Assembly: GCA_963702935.1 (NCBI GenBank)
Contig: OY969772.1
Location: forward strand, 3,782,001 to 3,846,000
Length of the DNA stretch: 64,000 nucleotides
Origin: DAOTWA01 sp963702935
GTDB lineage: Bacteria > Chloroflexota > Anaerolineae > Anaerolineales > Anaerolineaceae
Direction: 5' to 3'
Shown here in pieces: positions 53,308 to 62,918 of the stretch. Every line of letters begins with the position of its first letter. The stretch's first letter is position 1. Below the pieces are notes generated by a model that worked only from the letters and a program-made list of their open reading frames with translations, was not told the DNA's origin and did not search any database. Both the position numbers and the translations under genes were made by a program.

Positions 53308-54290
53308 AGAAGTACCTGTTCTATCCGGGCTGCTCTCTGGAGCGGAATGCGCGCTCGTATTACAACTCGGTGATGGCGATCTGCGAGCCGCTGGATATCC
53401 AGTTCGAGGAGATCGTGGATTGGAATTGTTGCGGGGCGACCGAATATACCTCCCTGCATCGCCTGGGCTCGTTCGCGCTGGAGGGCCGCAACCTGGCCCT
53501 GGCCGCCAAACAAGCGAGCGACAACAACGTGCTGGTGGCGCCCTGTAGCGCCTGTTATCTGAACCTCTCCAAAACGGAGCATTACCTGCGGGTGGACCCC
53601 ACCTGGCGTCGCAGGTCAACCGGGCTCTGGAAGCCGGCGGGCTGCATTACGTGCCGGGCAGCATCGACGTGAAGCACGCCCTGGACATCATTTTCAACGA
53701 CATCGGGCTGGAGACCATCCGCAGTAAGGTCGTGCGGCCGTTGACGGGTCTGCGCGTGGCGGCTTATTACGGTTGTTTCGTGGTGCGCCCCGATTACGAC
53801 CATCGCTTCAACAACCCCGAATACCCCGACCTGCTGGAACAGCTCATGGAAGCCCTGGGCGCCGAGGTCGTCGATTTCCCGTTGAAGGCGCATTGCTGCA
53901 GCGGGCACATGCCCTCGATCAGCGCGCCGGTGGCTTACGAGCTGATCCGGCGGCTGGTGCACGGAGCCTCCGAAAAACAAGCGGATATGCTGGTGGCCGT
54001 ATGCCCCATGTGCCAGCTCAACCTGGATGCTTACCAGCCCGACATGAACCGCTATTTCAACACCGATTATCACATGCCGATCCTGTATTTCACCCAGTTG
54101 ATGGGACTGGCCTTTGGAAAATCCCCGAACGGAGGTGGGCATTGGCAGCGAATTCGTGGACGCACGTCCGGCGCTGGCGAAGATCGGCGTGAACGTTCCG
54201 CCGGCCGAGCCGGGGACAGAGGTGAAGCGCCCGCGCAAGAAAGAGGAGGGCCTGCCCATGCCGAAAATGCCCGAGAGAGAGGTGAAGTAA
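53304..54290 (+). CDS. hdrB: Heterodisulfide reductase subunit B (HdrB-like, two compensating frameshifts)
   Basis: About 328 residues after correction. It carries two CCG domains that bind the non-cubane clusters: NCCGATEYTS with CSACYLNL, and HCCSGHMPS with CPMCQLNLDAY. A basic tail follows (VKRPRKKEEGLPM). Two single-base breaks interrupt it: one C missing in the run 53597-53600 (read-through VDP-HLASQVNRAL), and one extra A at 54128 (SP-TEVGIGSEFV). They cancel, so the frame returns and the stop overlaps hdrA. HdrB reduces a heterodisulfide-type substrate; the natural one in bacteria is not known. Confidence 0.88.
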
Positions 54291-56327
54291 TGGAGCAGCC
54301 GAGCGGACGCAAATCACAGAACCCCAAAGTCGGTGTGTACGTGTGCCATTGCGGCAGCAACATCGCCGGGACGGTCGACGTAGCCGAAGTCTCCCGGTGG
54401 GCCGGTGAGAATTTGAAAGACTCCGGCGTGGTCGTGGCGCGAGATTACAAGTTCATGTGCTCCAGCCTGGGGCAGGAGATGATCCAGAAGGACATCCGGG
54501 AGCTGGAGCTAGAGCGGGTGGTCGTGGCTGCCTGCTCCCCGCACCTGCACGAGGCGACTTTCCGGGGGGCGTGCAAGCAGGCGGGAACTCAATCCCTACC
54601 TGTGCGAGCTGGTCTCGATCCGCGAGCAGGTTTCCTGGGTGCATACGGATCGGGCGGCAGCCACGGAAAAAGCCAAAGCCATCGTGTCGGGCGGGGTGGA
54701 GCGCGTGATCCACAACCAACCTCTCGACCCGATGCGCGTGCCGATCCATCCGGACGTGCTGATCGTGGGCGCCGGCACCACCGGCATCACGGCGGCGCTG
54801 GAGATCGCCAACGCCGGCAAGCACGTCTACCTGGTGGAGCGCGATTCCACCATCGGCGGGCACATGGCCCAGTTGGACAAGACCTTCCCGACCCTGGACT
54901 GCTCGGCCTGTATCCTCACGCCGCGCATGGTCACTGCCGGCAACCATCCCAACATCACCCTGCTCACCTGGAGCGAGGTGACGAAGGTGGACGGCTACGT
55001 GGGCAATTTCATGGTGACCATCCGCAAGAAGGCGCGCTACATCAACACCGAGCTGTGCAACGGCTGCGGGGTGTGCAACGAAAAATGCCCCAAGAAAGTG
55101 GTCGACGACGGATTCGAGGCAGGCTTGGGCTATCGCAAAGCGGTATATACTGCCTTTCCGCAGGCGGTGCCCAAGTATCCGGTCATCGACCGGGAGAACT
55201 GCACCTATTTCCTCAAAGGCACCTGCAAGGCGTGCGAAAAATTCTGCCCTACCGGGGCGATCGATTTCAACCAGGAGGACGAATACATCACCGTTCCGGT
55301 CGGCAACATCATCCTGGCGATCGGCTACGATACGTTCGACCCGCGCCGCATTCCGCAGTACGGTTATGGCCGGCTGGCAAACGTCTTCACGAGCATGGAA
55401 TTCGAGCGCCTGTCGAACTCTGCCGGACCGACGGGCGGCAAGATCGTCTTGCGGGACGGCAAGACCCAACCCAAGTCGGTGGGCATCATCCACTGCGTGG
55501 GCAGCCGGGATCGCAATTACAACAACTATTGCTCGGCGATTTGCTGTATGCAGAGCCTGAAGTTCGCCCACGTGGTGCGGGAGCGCACGGGCGCGGAAGT
55601 CTACGAGTTCTTCATCGACATGCGCACGCCGGGCAAGGGCTACGACGAATTCTACCAGCGCAACCTGGAGGAAGGCGTGCGCTTCATCCGCGGGCGGGTG
55701 GCGGAAGTGACCGACGCGGCGCGCATGCCGGGGGAAGAGGATAAGCTGATCATCCAGGCGGAGGATACCCTGGTGGGCAAGCAACGGCGCATCCCGGTAG
55801 ACATGGTGATCCTCTCCACCGGGCTGGAAGCGCGCAAGGACGCTAAAGAGGTGGCCAAGCTGTTCGGCATCTCGTGCAGTTCGGACGGCTGGTTCATCGA
55901 GCGGCACGTCAAGCTGGACCCGGTCACGACCATGACCGAGGGCGTGCTGGTGGCCGGATGCGCGGTGGGTCCGAAAGATATCCCCAGCAGCGTGGCGCAG
56001 GGAGCGGCGGCGGCAGCGCGGGTGATCCAATACATCGAGCAGAAGGAGATGCTGCTGGAACCCTACTTCGCCAGGATCGACGCGGAGAAGTGTTCCGGCT
56101 GCCGCATCTGCAACGAGCTGTGCCCCTTCCACGCGATCGTCTTCCACGCAGACCGCGGGGTGTCCGAAATCAACCCGGCGTTGTGCCAGGGCTGCGGCAC
56201 GTGCGTGGCGGCCTGCCCGGCGGACGCGATCTTCGGCTCAGGATTCAGCGACGACCAGATCCTGGCCCAGGTGGAGGGATTATTATTGCGCAACGTCGAT
56301 CAGACGGTTCCGGTCTCGGCTGACTAA
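54290..56327 (+). CDS. hdrA: Heterodisulfide reductase subunit A (HdrA-like, one frameshift)
   Basis: About 678 residues after correction. The N-terminal HdrA domain (VYVCHCGSNIAGTVDV) is followed by a flavin-binding Rossmann fold (LIVGAGTTGITAALEIA). Further on come CNGCGVCNEKCP, CKACEKFCP, and two C-terminal ferredoxin clusters (CSGCRICNELCP, CQGCGTCVAACP). HdrA is the flavin-based bifurcating subunit. One extra A at 54587 shifts the frame. The first part ends GACKQAG and the next frame continues LNPYLCELVSI. Its start overlaps the hdrB stop (ATG within TAATGG). Confidence 0.9.
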
Positions 56328-56348
56328 CCGGCTGTGGAGGAAACCCAG

Positions 56349-56822
56349 ATGGAAAATAGCGACAAATTCGAGCCCGTCATTATCGGTTTTACCTGCAACT
56401 GGTGCAGTTACCGCGCCGCCGACGCCGCCGGCCTGGGCCGGATGAAATATCCGGCCAACATTCGCCTGATCCGCCTGATGTGCTCGGGGCGGTTGGACCC
56501 CACCTTCGTGCTCAAGGCGTTTGCCTCGGGAGCAGATGGCGTGATGGTGACCGGCTGCCACCCGGGCGACTGCCACTACGTGGAGCAGAATTACAAAGCG
56601 CTGCGGCGCTTCATTTTGATGCGCAAGACCCTGGAGCAGATGGGCATCGAGCCTGGCCGCTTGAAGCTGACCTGGGCCAGCGCGGCTGAGGGCGCAAAGT
56701 TCACCGAGGAAATCATCAAGATGGTCGAGGAAGTGCGCCTTCTAGGTCCCCTGGATTGGCCGGCAGGCAGCCAGATGGAGAAATTGCCGGAAGAGATGCT
56801 GGCGTCCGCGGCAGTGGTTTAA
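56349..56822 (+). CDS. mvhD: MvhD-type iron-sulfur electron transfer subunit
   Basis: A 157-residue [2Fe-2S] protein that links the hydrogenase to HdrA. Conserved Cys residues are in FTCNWCSYRAAD, MCSGR and GCHPGDCHY, the MvhD/FdhD-of-Mvh pattern. ATG 56349 follows GGAGG by about ten bases. It lies 21 bp after hdrA and 9 bp before mvhG, so the whole set is one operon. Confidence 0.94.
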   Translation: MENSDKFEPVIIGFTCNWCSYRAADAAGLGRMKYPANIRLIRLMCSGRLDPTFVLKAFASGADGVMVTGCHPGDCHYVEQNYKALRRFILMRKTLEQMGIEPGRLKLTWASAAEGAKFTEEIIKMVEEVRLLGPLDWPAGSQMEKLPEEMLASAAVV

Positions 56823-56831
56823 GGAGGAGGC

Positions 56832-57839
56832 ATGACTGGCATCGAAAAACCAAAATTCGGTATGTATTGGGCCTCTGGCTGCGGCGGATGCGAGATTGCC
56901 GTGCTCAACATCCACGAGAAGATCCTGGCGGTGGATGAGAATTTCGAAGTGGTCTTCTGGCCGGTGGCCATGGACGCCAAAGTCAAAGACGTGGAAGCCT
57001 TACCGGACGGCGCGATCACGCTGATGCTGTTCAACGGAGGCATCCGCACCAGCGAAAACGAGGAGATGGCGCGCCTGTTGCGGCGCAAGTCCAAGATCCT
57101 GGTGTCGTTTGGCTCGTGCGCCAGCGAGGGCTGCATTCCCGGCCTGGCGAACCTGTCTTCGGCGCAGTCGTTGTTCGATACGGTCTACAGCACTCCCACT
57201 ACCGAGAACCCGCAAGGCATCCGCCCGCAACCGGTGTGGGAGGCTCCCGAAGGCGAGCTGAGGATTCCACACTTCTTCCCGGTGCTGCGCACGCTGGAAC
57301 AGGTGGTGCCGGTGGATTATAGCGTGCCGGGCTGCCCGCCCGAATCCGACCAGATCGGAGCCGTGATCGACCTGGTGATCTCCGTGCTGCACGGCGAAGG
57401 CAGCCTGCCGCCGGCAGGAGCGACCCTCGGGGCGGGGCATTCTACGGTATGCGACGATTGCCCGCGCACGCGCAACGTCAAGAACATCAAGCAGTTCGTG
57501 CGCATCCAGGATTTGAGCGAGATCGACCCGGATCTGTGCCTGCTGGAGCAGGGCATCCCTTGCAACGGGCCGGCCACGCGCAACGGCTGCGGCGCGCTCT
57601 GCCCGAAAGCCTCGGCGCAGTGCATCGGGTGCTACGGGCCGGCGGAAGGCGTGGTGGACTACGGGGCGCGCTTGATGACGGCTTTCGCCTCCGTGATCGA
57701 TAGCCAGGACCCGGCGGAAATCCAGCGGATCGTGGACACGATTCCCGACCCGGCCGGGCAGTTCTACCGTTTCAACCTGGCCGGCTCGTTGCTGCGAGCC
57801 AGCCAACAGGCCTGGAAGGGCCAGCAGGAGGGCAAATGA
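56832..57839 (+). CDS. mvhG: [NiFe] hydrogenase small subunit (MvhG-like)
   Basis: A 335-residue small subunit with three Fe-S clusters. The proximal cluster Cys residues are in SGCGGCEIAV, GSCASEGC and GCPPESDQ. The remaining ligands are in CDDCPRT, CNGPATRNGCGALCP and CIGCYGPAEG. No Tat signal is present, so it is cytoplasmic, as in group 3c hydrogenases. AAGGAGG precedes ATG 56832. Its stop overlaps the mvhA start by four bases. Confidence 0.94.
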   Translation: MTGIEKPKFGMYWASGCGGCEIAVLNIHEKILAVDENFEVVFWPVAMDAKVKDVEALPDGAITLMLFNGGIRTSENEEMARLLRRKSKILVSFGSCASEGCIPGLANLSSAQSLFDTVYSTPTTENPQGIRPQPVWEAPEGELRIPHFFPVLRTLEQVVPVDYSVPGCPPESDQIGAVIDLVISVLHGEGSLPPAGATLGAGHSTVCDDCPRTRNVKNIKQFVRIQDLSEIDPDLCLLEQGIPCNGPATRNGCGALCPKASAQCIGCYGPAEGVVDYGARLMTAFASVIDSQDPAEIQRIVDTIPDPAGQFYRFNLAGSLLRASQQAWKGQQEGK

Positions 57840-59305
57840 ACCAGCGTATTAGCATCGACCCCATTACCCGCCTGGAGGGCCACGGAAAGATCGAGATCTT
57901 CCTCGACGAGCAGGGCGAGGTGGCCAACACCTATTTCCAGATTCCCGAGCTGCGCGGTTTCGAGCGCTTCTGCGTGGGACGCCCGGTGGAAGAAATGCCC
58001 CTGCTGACCAGCCGCATCTGCGGGGTGTGCCCGGAAGCCCATCACATGGCGGCAGCCAAAGCGGCCGACGCGGTCTACCACGTGGAGCCGCCGCCGGCGG
58101 CGAAAAAGCTGCGCGAGCTGCTCTACAGCGCATTCTACGTCACGGATCACGCCACGCATTTCTACGCGCTGGGCGGCCCGGACTTCATCCTGGGGCCGGA
58201 CGCGCCTGTGGCGGAGCGCAACATCCTGGGGGTGATCCATAAGGTGGGCCTGGAGACGGGCAGCAAGGTGATCCAGGCGCGCAAGTACGGGCACACGGTA
58301 ATCGAGATGATCGGCGGGCGGAAGGTGCACCCGTGCACGTCCATCCCCGGTGGGCTGACCAAGGGCATCAGCGAGGAGCAGCGCCAGGAGATCGAGCGCA
58401 TGGGCCGCTGGGCCATCGAGTTCGCCCAATTCAGCCTGAAAGCTTTCAACGACATCGTGCTGGGCAATCCGGAATACGTGGACATGATCCTGGGAGACGC
58501 TTATTCGCACCACACCTACTATATCGGCATGGTGGATGGGGAGCACAAGATCAATTTCTACGACGGGAAGGTCAGCGTGGTCGATCCGGAAGGCACGCGC
58601 ATCGGCGAGTACGGGCCTGGCGATTACCAGGACTGGATCGCGGAGCGGGTGGAGCCGTGGACGTACTTGAAATTCCCTTACCTGAAGAAGATTGGCTGGA
58701 AAGGCTTCGTGGACGGCAAGGATTCGGGCGTGTACATGGCCACGCCGCTCTCACGCCTGAACGCCTCGGACGGTATGGCGACGCCCCTGGCGCAGGAAGA
58801 ATACGAGCGTTTCTTCAGCACGCTGGGCGGGAAGCCCGTGCACCAGCGGCTGGCGACGCACTGGGCGCGGCTGATCGAGATGCTGTACGCGGCCGAGCGC
58901 TGGGTGGAGCTGGCCAGCGACGCGGAAGTCACCTCGAAGCACTTCCACACTGTGCCGACGGAAAAGCCGACGGAGGGGGTGGGCATCGTGGAGGCGCCGC
59001 GCGGCACGCTCACGCACCATTATTGGACCGACGAGCGCGGGGTCATTACCAAGGTCAACCTGATCGTGGGCACGACCAACAACTACGCCCCGATCAGCAT
59101 GTCGGTGAATAAGGCGGCGCGCAGCCTGATCCACCACGGGACGGTGATCAGCGAGGGGCTGCTGAACCGCATCGAGATGGCTTTCCGCGCGTACGATCCG
59201 TGCTTTGGGTGCGCCACGCACAGCCTGCCGGGGCAGATGCCGCTACAAGCGACCATCCACGACGCGCGGGGTGAAGTGGTGGAGGTACTGAAGCAATATT
59301 GCTAA
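57836..59305 (+). CDS. mvhA: [NiFe] hydrogenase large subunit, group 3c-like (MvhA)
   Basis: A 489-residue catalytic subunit. The L1 motif RICGVCPEAH (Cys62, Cys65) and the L2 motif DPCFGCATH near the C-terminus carry all four nickel ligands. A 24-residue tail follows the L2 His (SLPGQMPLQ to LKQYC), which a maturation protease may or may not remove. It oxidises H2 and passes electrons through MvhG and MvhD to HdrA. A close paralogue lies at 62919-64000 on the opposite strand. Confidence 0.95.
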   Translation: MNQRISIDPITRLEGHGKIEIFLDEQGEVANTYFQIPELRGFERFCVGRPVEEMPLLTSRICGVCPEAHHMAAAKAADAVYHVEPPPAAKKLRELLYSAFYVTDHATHFYALGGPDFILGPDAPVAERNILGVIHKVGLETGSKVIQARKYGHTVIEMIGGRKVHPCTSIPGGLTKGISEEQRQEIERMGRWAIEFAQFSLKAFNDIVLGNPEYVDMILGDAYSHHTYYIGMVDGEHKINFYDGKVSVVDPEGTRIGEYGPGDYQDWIAERVEPWTYLKFPYLKKIGWKGFVDGKDSGVYMATPLSRLNASDGMATPLAQEEYERFFSTLGGKPVHQRLATHWARLIEMLYAAERWVELASDAEVTSKHFHTVPTEKPTEGVGIVEAPRGTLTHHYWTDERGVITKVNLIVGTTNNYAPISMSVNKAARSLIHHGTVISEGLLNRIEMAFRAYDPCFGCATHSLPGQMPLQATIHDARGEVVEVLKQYC

Positions 59306-59805
59306 CGAAAAAGGATGAAGAAAAGATCGTTAAGACGTTGATCGTGGGCCTTGGGAACCCCATTCTGGGGGATGACGGGGTGGGCTGGCGGGTGGCCGAG
59401 CAGCTCAACCGCCAGGAGCTGCCGCCGGGGGTGGAAGTGGATACCCTGGCGTATGGGGGCCTGTCGCTGATGGAGCGCCTGGTCGGCTACCAGCGGGCGA
59501 TCATCGTCGATGCGCTGGCGACCGGGAAGTTCCCGATCGGGAGTGTGCACGTCTTTCCCCTGGAGACGTTGGATAATCCTTTCCTGGGGCACATGGGCTC
59601 GGCTCACGAGGCCAGCCTGCAAACGGCGCTCGAGATGGGCAGGGCGCTGGGGGAGGATCTTCCTGAGAAGGTGACGGTGGTGGCGGTAGAGTCGCCCTAC
59701 GTGTACGATTTGAGCGACGAATTGAGTCCACAGGCGGCTGAGGCGGTTCCGGAAGCGGTACGGGCAGTGATGGAGCTGCTCGAGCCTGAAGACGACGATA
59801 AATGA
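59299..59805 (+). CDS. Hydrogenase maturation protease (HycI/HyaD family)
   Basis: A 168-residue endopeptidase that trims the large subunit after nickel insertion. Motifs are VGLGNPILGDDGVGWRVAE near the start and IIVDAL with the Asp ligand; MGSAHEASL holds a candidate His. The start is unclear: TTG 59299 overlaps the mvhA stop, and TTG 59338 is also possible. It ends the hdr-mvh operon at a terminator. Confidence 0.9.
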   Translation: MLTKKDEEKIVKTLIVGLGNPILGDDGVGWRVAEQLNRQELPPGVEVDTLAYGGLSLMERLVGYQRAIIVDALATGKFPIGSVHVFPLETLDNPFLGHMGSAHEASLQTALEMGRALGEDLPEKVTVVAVESPYVYDLSDELSPQAAEAVPEAVRAVMELLEPEDDDK

Positions 59806-59817
59806 GGGCAAAGATAA

Positions 59818-59851
59818 ATCGCCCCTCTTCCAGAATTGGGAGAGGGGCGAT
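59818..59851. terminator. Bidirectional terminator between operon and PPOX gene
   Basis: A perfect 11-bp stem (59818-59828 with 59841-59851) with a 12-base loop is followed by AATTTT. It separates two converging genes. Confidence 0.85.
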
Positions 59852-59872
59852 AATTTTAAGGGGAGAGAATCG

Positions 59873-60280
59873 CTAAGCGATTTTCTGGCCGGCCCCCGGA
59901 CCGGCGGATTGATCGAAGATGGAGTCAACCGTGATCTTCACCACGTATTTGGGAGGAGGCAACGGGCTGGGCATCTGCTTGAGCTTCTCGACCGTCTGAT
60001 CGAATAAGGGGCCTTCTGAAATCATTTCGGCCACGCCCTTGAAGCTGTATCCCTTGTGGGCTTCATTGTCGTAAACCATGACGGCCACCCTGGAGTTTTC
60101 CAGCAGGTTCTTGCGCGTCTTTAGCGAAAACAGGTCGGCAAACATCAAGTGCTCGTCGTCCAGCACTCTCAGGCTTCCCTTGATGGCGATATTGGGCACG
60201 CCGTCTGCGGATGCAGTGGCTACCCAGCCGAGTTTTCCCTTGATGAACTCTTGAAGCTCTTCCGAAATTTTGACGGACAT
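59873..60280 (-). CDS. Pyridoxamine 5'-phosphate oxidase-fold flavin protein
   Basis: A 135-residue split-barrel protein: LGWVATASADGVPNIAIKGS, DLFSLKTRKNLLENSRVAVM and the YSFKGVAEMI strand are typical. Such proteins bind FMN, F420 or heme. Given the F420 genes in this genome an F420 role is possible, but it is not shown. Start 60280 follows AAAGGAGG; a longer frame to 60397 runs into the MITE and is not supported. Confidence 0.87.
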   Translation of the reverse strand: MSVKISEELQEFIKGKLGWVATASADGVPNIAIKGSLRVLDDEHLMFADLFSLKTRKNLLENSRVAVMVYDNEAHKGYSFKGVAEMISEGPLFDQTVEKLKQMPSPLPPPKYVVKITVDSIFDQSAGPGAGQKIA

Positions 60281-60385
60281 ACGAACGGCCTCCTTTTTTG
60301 ATGCTTGACTTTGGTTGGCACTTGAAACGGTGGTAAGGTTAGTATAAACCCATTCGTGCCAAAATGAGCAAACGAAACACCTGCC

Positions 60386-60545
60386 GTGTGCACGCAAAAG
60401 TTGTCAGCCGTTTTCAGGCGATTGAAATCGCTGCAACGAAGTACACGAAGTCGGCCTTCGCCGACTGGTTTTTAGCCAGCGCAGGCTGGCTTCGTGCAGT
60501 TTGTAGGTGCAGTTTCCAACTGCCTGACAATTCGTGCGTGCACAC
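60386..60545. mobile_element. MITE-like element with terminal inverted repeats and 8-bp target duplication
   Basis: A 160-bp non-coding element. Its ends are about 22-bp imperfect inverted repeats: 60386-60407 begins GTGTGCACGC and the right end reads GCGTGCACAC at 60545. It is flanked by perfect direct copies of CACCTGCC at 60378-60385 and 60546-60553, the mark of transposition. Inside are small palindromes (GTCGGC/GCCGAC, CAGC/GCTG). No transposase is encoded, so it must be moved in trans. Confidence 0.8.
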
Positions 60546-60608
60546 CACCTGCCAGGAGGCCACTTTCCCTCTTGCAAGGCGGTTGGGCATGGTAAGGGCA
60601 GAGCTGGC

Positions 60609-62633
60609 TCAATTGGCGAGCTGCCTGCGCAACAACTGGGCGTTGGCGGCCACGATCACCGTGCTGAGTGACATGAGCAAGGCTCCTACGGCCGGGGAGA
60701 GCAAGATGCCGACCGGGGCCAGCACTCCGGCGGCCAGGGGCAAGGCGAAGACGTTATAGCCGGCGGCCCACACCAGGTTCTGGATCATCTTGCGGTAGCT
60801 GGCGCGGCTCAAATCGAAGATCCTGGCCACGTCCAGCGGGTTGCTGCGCACCAGAATGATGCCGGCCAATTCGATGGCGACGTCCGTGCCGCTGCCAATG
60901 GCGACGCCCACGTCCGCGCGAGTCAAAGCGGGGGCGTCGTTGACGCCGTCGCCCACCATAGCGACGCGCTTGCCGCTTTTTTGCAGCTCGGCTATCCTTT
61001 TATCCTTGTCTTCGGGTAGCACCTCGGCGAAGTAAGTGTCGATGTGCAGCTCTTCGGCCACGGCTTTGGCGACTGCCTGGCTGTCGCCGGTCAGCATAGC
61101 GACTTGCACGCCCATTGCGTGTAGCCTTTCGACGGCCGGCTCGCTCTCCGGGCGGACGACGTCCGCCAGGGCGAAGGCCGCCACGGCCTGGGGGCCGTCG
61201 GGGGCGTCTTGCGCCAGATAGACCACGCTCTGGCCCTTTTGGCTGGCGGCCTGCTCGAAGCGGGCCAGCTCGGCCGGGGGATCGATCTTCAGCGACGCTA
61301 ACAGGCGTGGGCCGCCGACGTAGACTGCCCGATCCTGGCTGCGGGCGCGCACGCCGCGCCCCTGGAGGGCTTCGAAGGCGGAGGCTTGCGGCAGGGACAG
61401 CGCGCGCTCCGTGGCGGATTTGCGGAACCCACGCGCAATGGTGTGCTCCGAGTCGCCTTCGATGGCGGCGGCCAGGGCGAGGGCCTCTGCCTGGCTCCAG
61501 GCCGGGAGCGTTGCGATGCCCACGACGCCAAACTCGCCTTGCGTCAGGGTGCCGGTCTTATCGAAGACGACCAGATCGATGCGCCGAAATTCCTCTAAGG
61601 CCAGACGGTCGCGCACCAGAATGCCGTTTTGGGCGCCTTTAGCGGTGGTGATGGCCACTACCAGCGGGACGGCCAGGCCCAGGGCGTGCGGGCAGGCGAT
61701 CACCAGCACCGTGGCGACGCGGGCGATGACTTCCACGTTGAAGCCTACGGCGATGGTCCAGGCGATGGCGGTGAGGGCGGCGACGCCCAGGGCGACGTAA
61801 AACAGCCAGCCGGCGGCTTTGTCGGCCAGGATCTGGGTGCTGGACTTGCTGTTCTGGGCCTGCTCGACCAGGCGCATGATGCCGGCCAGGGCGGTGTCCT
61901 TGCCGGTGGCGGTCACACGCACGCGCAGGCTGCCGGCCCCGTTGATGGTCCCGCCGATGACTGGCACGCCAGGAGCCTTTTTGACCGGCCTGGATTCGCC
62001 GGTGAGCATGGCTTCGTTGACGTCCGACTCGCCGGCTTCCACGAGGCCGTCCGCCGGAAGGCTGGAACCGGGGCGCACCAGGAGCAGGTCGCCGTGGCGC
62101 AGATCTTCCGCGGGCACCGTCTCCAGGCTGCCGTCCTCGAGGATGCGCTCGGCCTGATCCGGCATGAGCCTGGCCAGCTCGTTGAGCGCGCCGGAAGCCT
62201 GGCGCACGCTGCGCATCTCGATCCAGTGGCCCAACAACATGATGTCGATCAGGCTCACCAGCTCCCAGAAGAAGGTGCTGCCGGCAGGCAGGAACAGAGC
62301 CGCCACGCTGTAGACGAGGGCCACGCTGATGGCCAGCGAGATGAGGGTCATCATGCCCGGCTGGCGGTTCTTCAATTCGGGGACGGCCATTTGCAGGAAA
62401 GGAAGGCCACCGTAGAGGAAGACGACCACGGCGAAGAGCGGCGTGATCCACGAGCTGCCGGGGAAGGCCGGCAGGCTGAAGCCCAGCCAGGCCTGGATGG
62501 AGGGGCTGAAGAGGAGCACCGGGATGGAGAGCACTAAGGATACCCAAAACTTGCGGCGAAACATGCCCTCGTGGCCGGTGTGGTCCACGTGAGCGGTGTG
62601 CGAGTGCATCTGGTTCTGTTGAGCGAGATTCAT
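60609..62633 (-). CDS. copB: CopB-type heavy-metal P1B-ATPase
   Basis: A 674-residue copper/silver-type efflux ATPase. The N-terminus is His-rich (HSHTAHVDHTGHEG) with no CxxC metal domain. The membrane metal site reads CPH (IACPHALGLAVP) and not CPC, which marks the CopB group. DKTGTLT is the phosphorylation site and MVGDGVNDAPAL the hinge. The HP locus reads SEHT where SEHP is usual. It is a stand-alone gene, reading toward the MITE. Confidence 0.94.
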   Translation of the reverse strand: MNLAQQNQMHSHTAHVDHTGHEGMFRRKFWVSLVLSIPVLLFSPSIQAWLGFSLPAFPGSSWITPLFAVVVFLYGGLPFLQMAVPELKNRQPGMMTLISLAISVALVYSVAALFLPAGSTFFWELVSLIDIMLLGHWIEMRSVRQASGALNELARLMPDQAERILEDGSLETVPAEDLRHGDLLLVRPGSSLPADGLVEAGESDVNEAMLTGESRPVKKAPGVPVIGGTINGAGSLRVRVTATGKDTALAGIMRLVEQAQNSKSSTQILADKAAGWLFYVALGVAALTAIAWTIAVGFNVEVIARVATVLVIACPHALGLAVPLVVAITTAKGAQNGILVRDRLALEEFRRIDLVVFDKTGTLTQGEFGVVGIATLPAWSQAEALALAAAIEGDSEHTIARGFRKSATERALSLPQASAFEALQGRGVRARSQDRAVYVGGPRLLASLKIDPPAELARFEQAASQKGQSVVYLAQDAPDGPQAVAAFALADVVRPESEPAVERLHAMGVQVAMLTGDSQAVAKAVAEELHIDTYFAEVLPEDKDKRIAELQKSGKRVAMVGDGVNDAPALTRADVGVAIGSGTDVAIELAGIILVRSNPLDVARIFDLSRASYRKMIQNLVWAAGYNVFALPLAAGVLAPVGILLSPAVGALLMSLSTVIVAANAQLLRRQLAN

Positions 62634-62773
62634 TTTCCACCTCTTTGTCGTTTCATGGCTTTATCATAACCAAAATTGTCCTATTTGGGAGCGGCCAAAA
62701 GGCGGATTGGGGAGTAGGCGATTTTGCTCATAAGGCGCAGAGAGGGCTAAGAACGGCCCTTTTTTGCGGGCTT

Positions 62774-62826
62774 TGCGCCTTTGCGTGGGAATCATGAAGC
62801 TCACGCAAAGGCGCAGAGACGCAAAG
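62774..62826. repeat. Inverted repeat between the P-ATPase and hydrogenase genes
   Basis: A perfect 14-bp inverted pair (62774-62787 and 62802-62815) extends into CGCAAAGGCGCAGAGACGCAAAG-type text. It resembles dispersed palindromic repeats. The rest of 62634-62851 shows no gene. Confidence 0.75.
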
Positions 62827-62851
62827 GGAGTTTACCAAAAGGGCATCGAAT

Positions 62852-62878
62852 TGCCCCTCTCTGTTTCAGAGAGGGGCA
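62852..62878 (-). terminator. Stem-loop after the second hydrogenase gene
   Basis: A perfect 12-bp stem (62852-62863 with 62867-62878) with a 3-base loop, 40 bp past the stop of the minus-strand gene. Its arms share GCCCCTCT with the 59818 terminator. Confidence 0.7.
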
Positions 62879-62918
62879 TAAAAGAGGGTGTCTGGGTGAG
62901 CGCGGTGGGGTTAAGGGG

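Noticed and set aside
54453..56147. A 564-codon minus-strand open frame
   Set aside because: Antisense to hdrA, whose Fe-S and flavin motifs are unambiguous.
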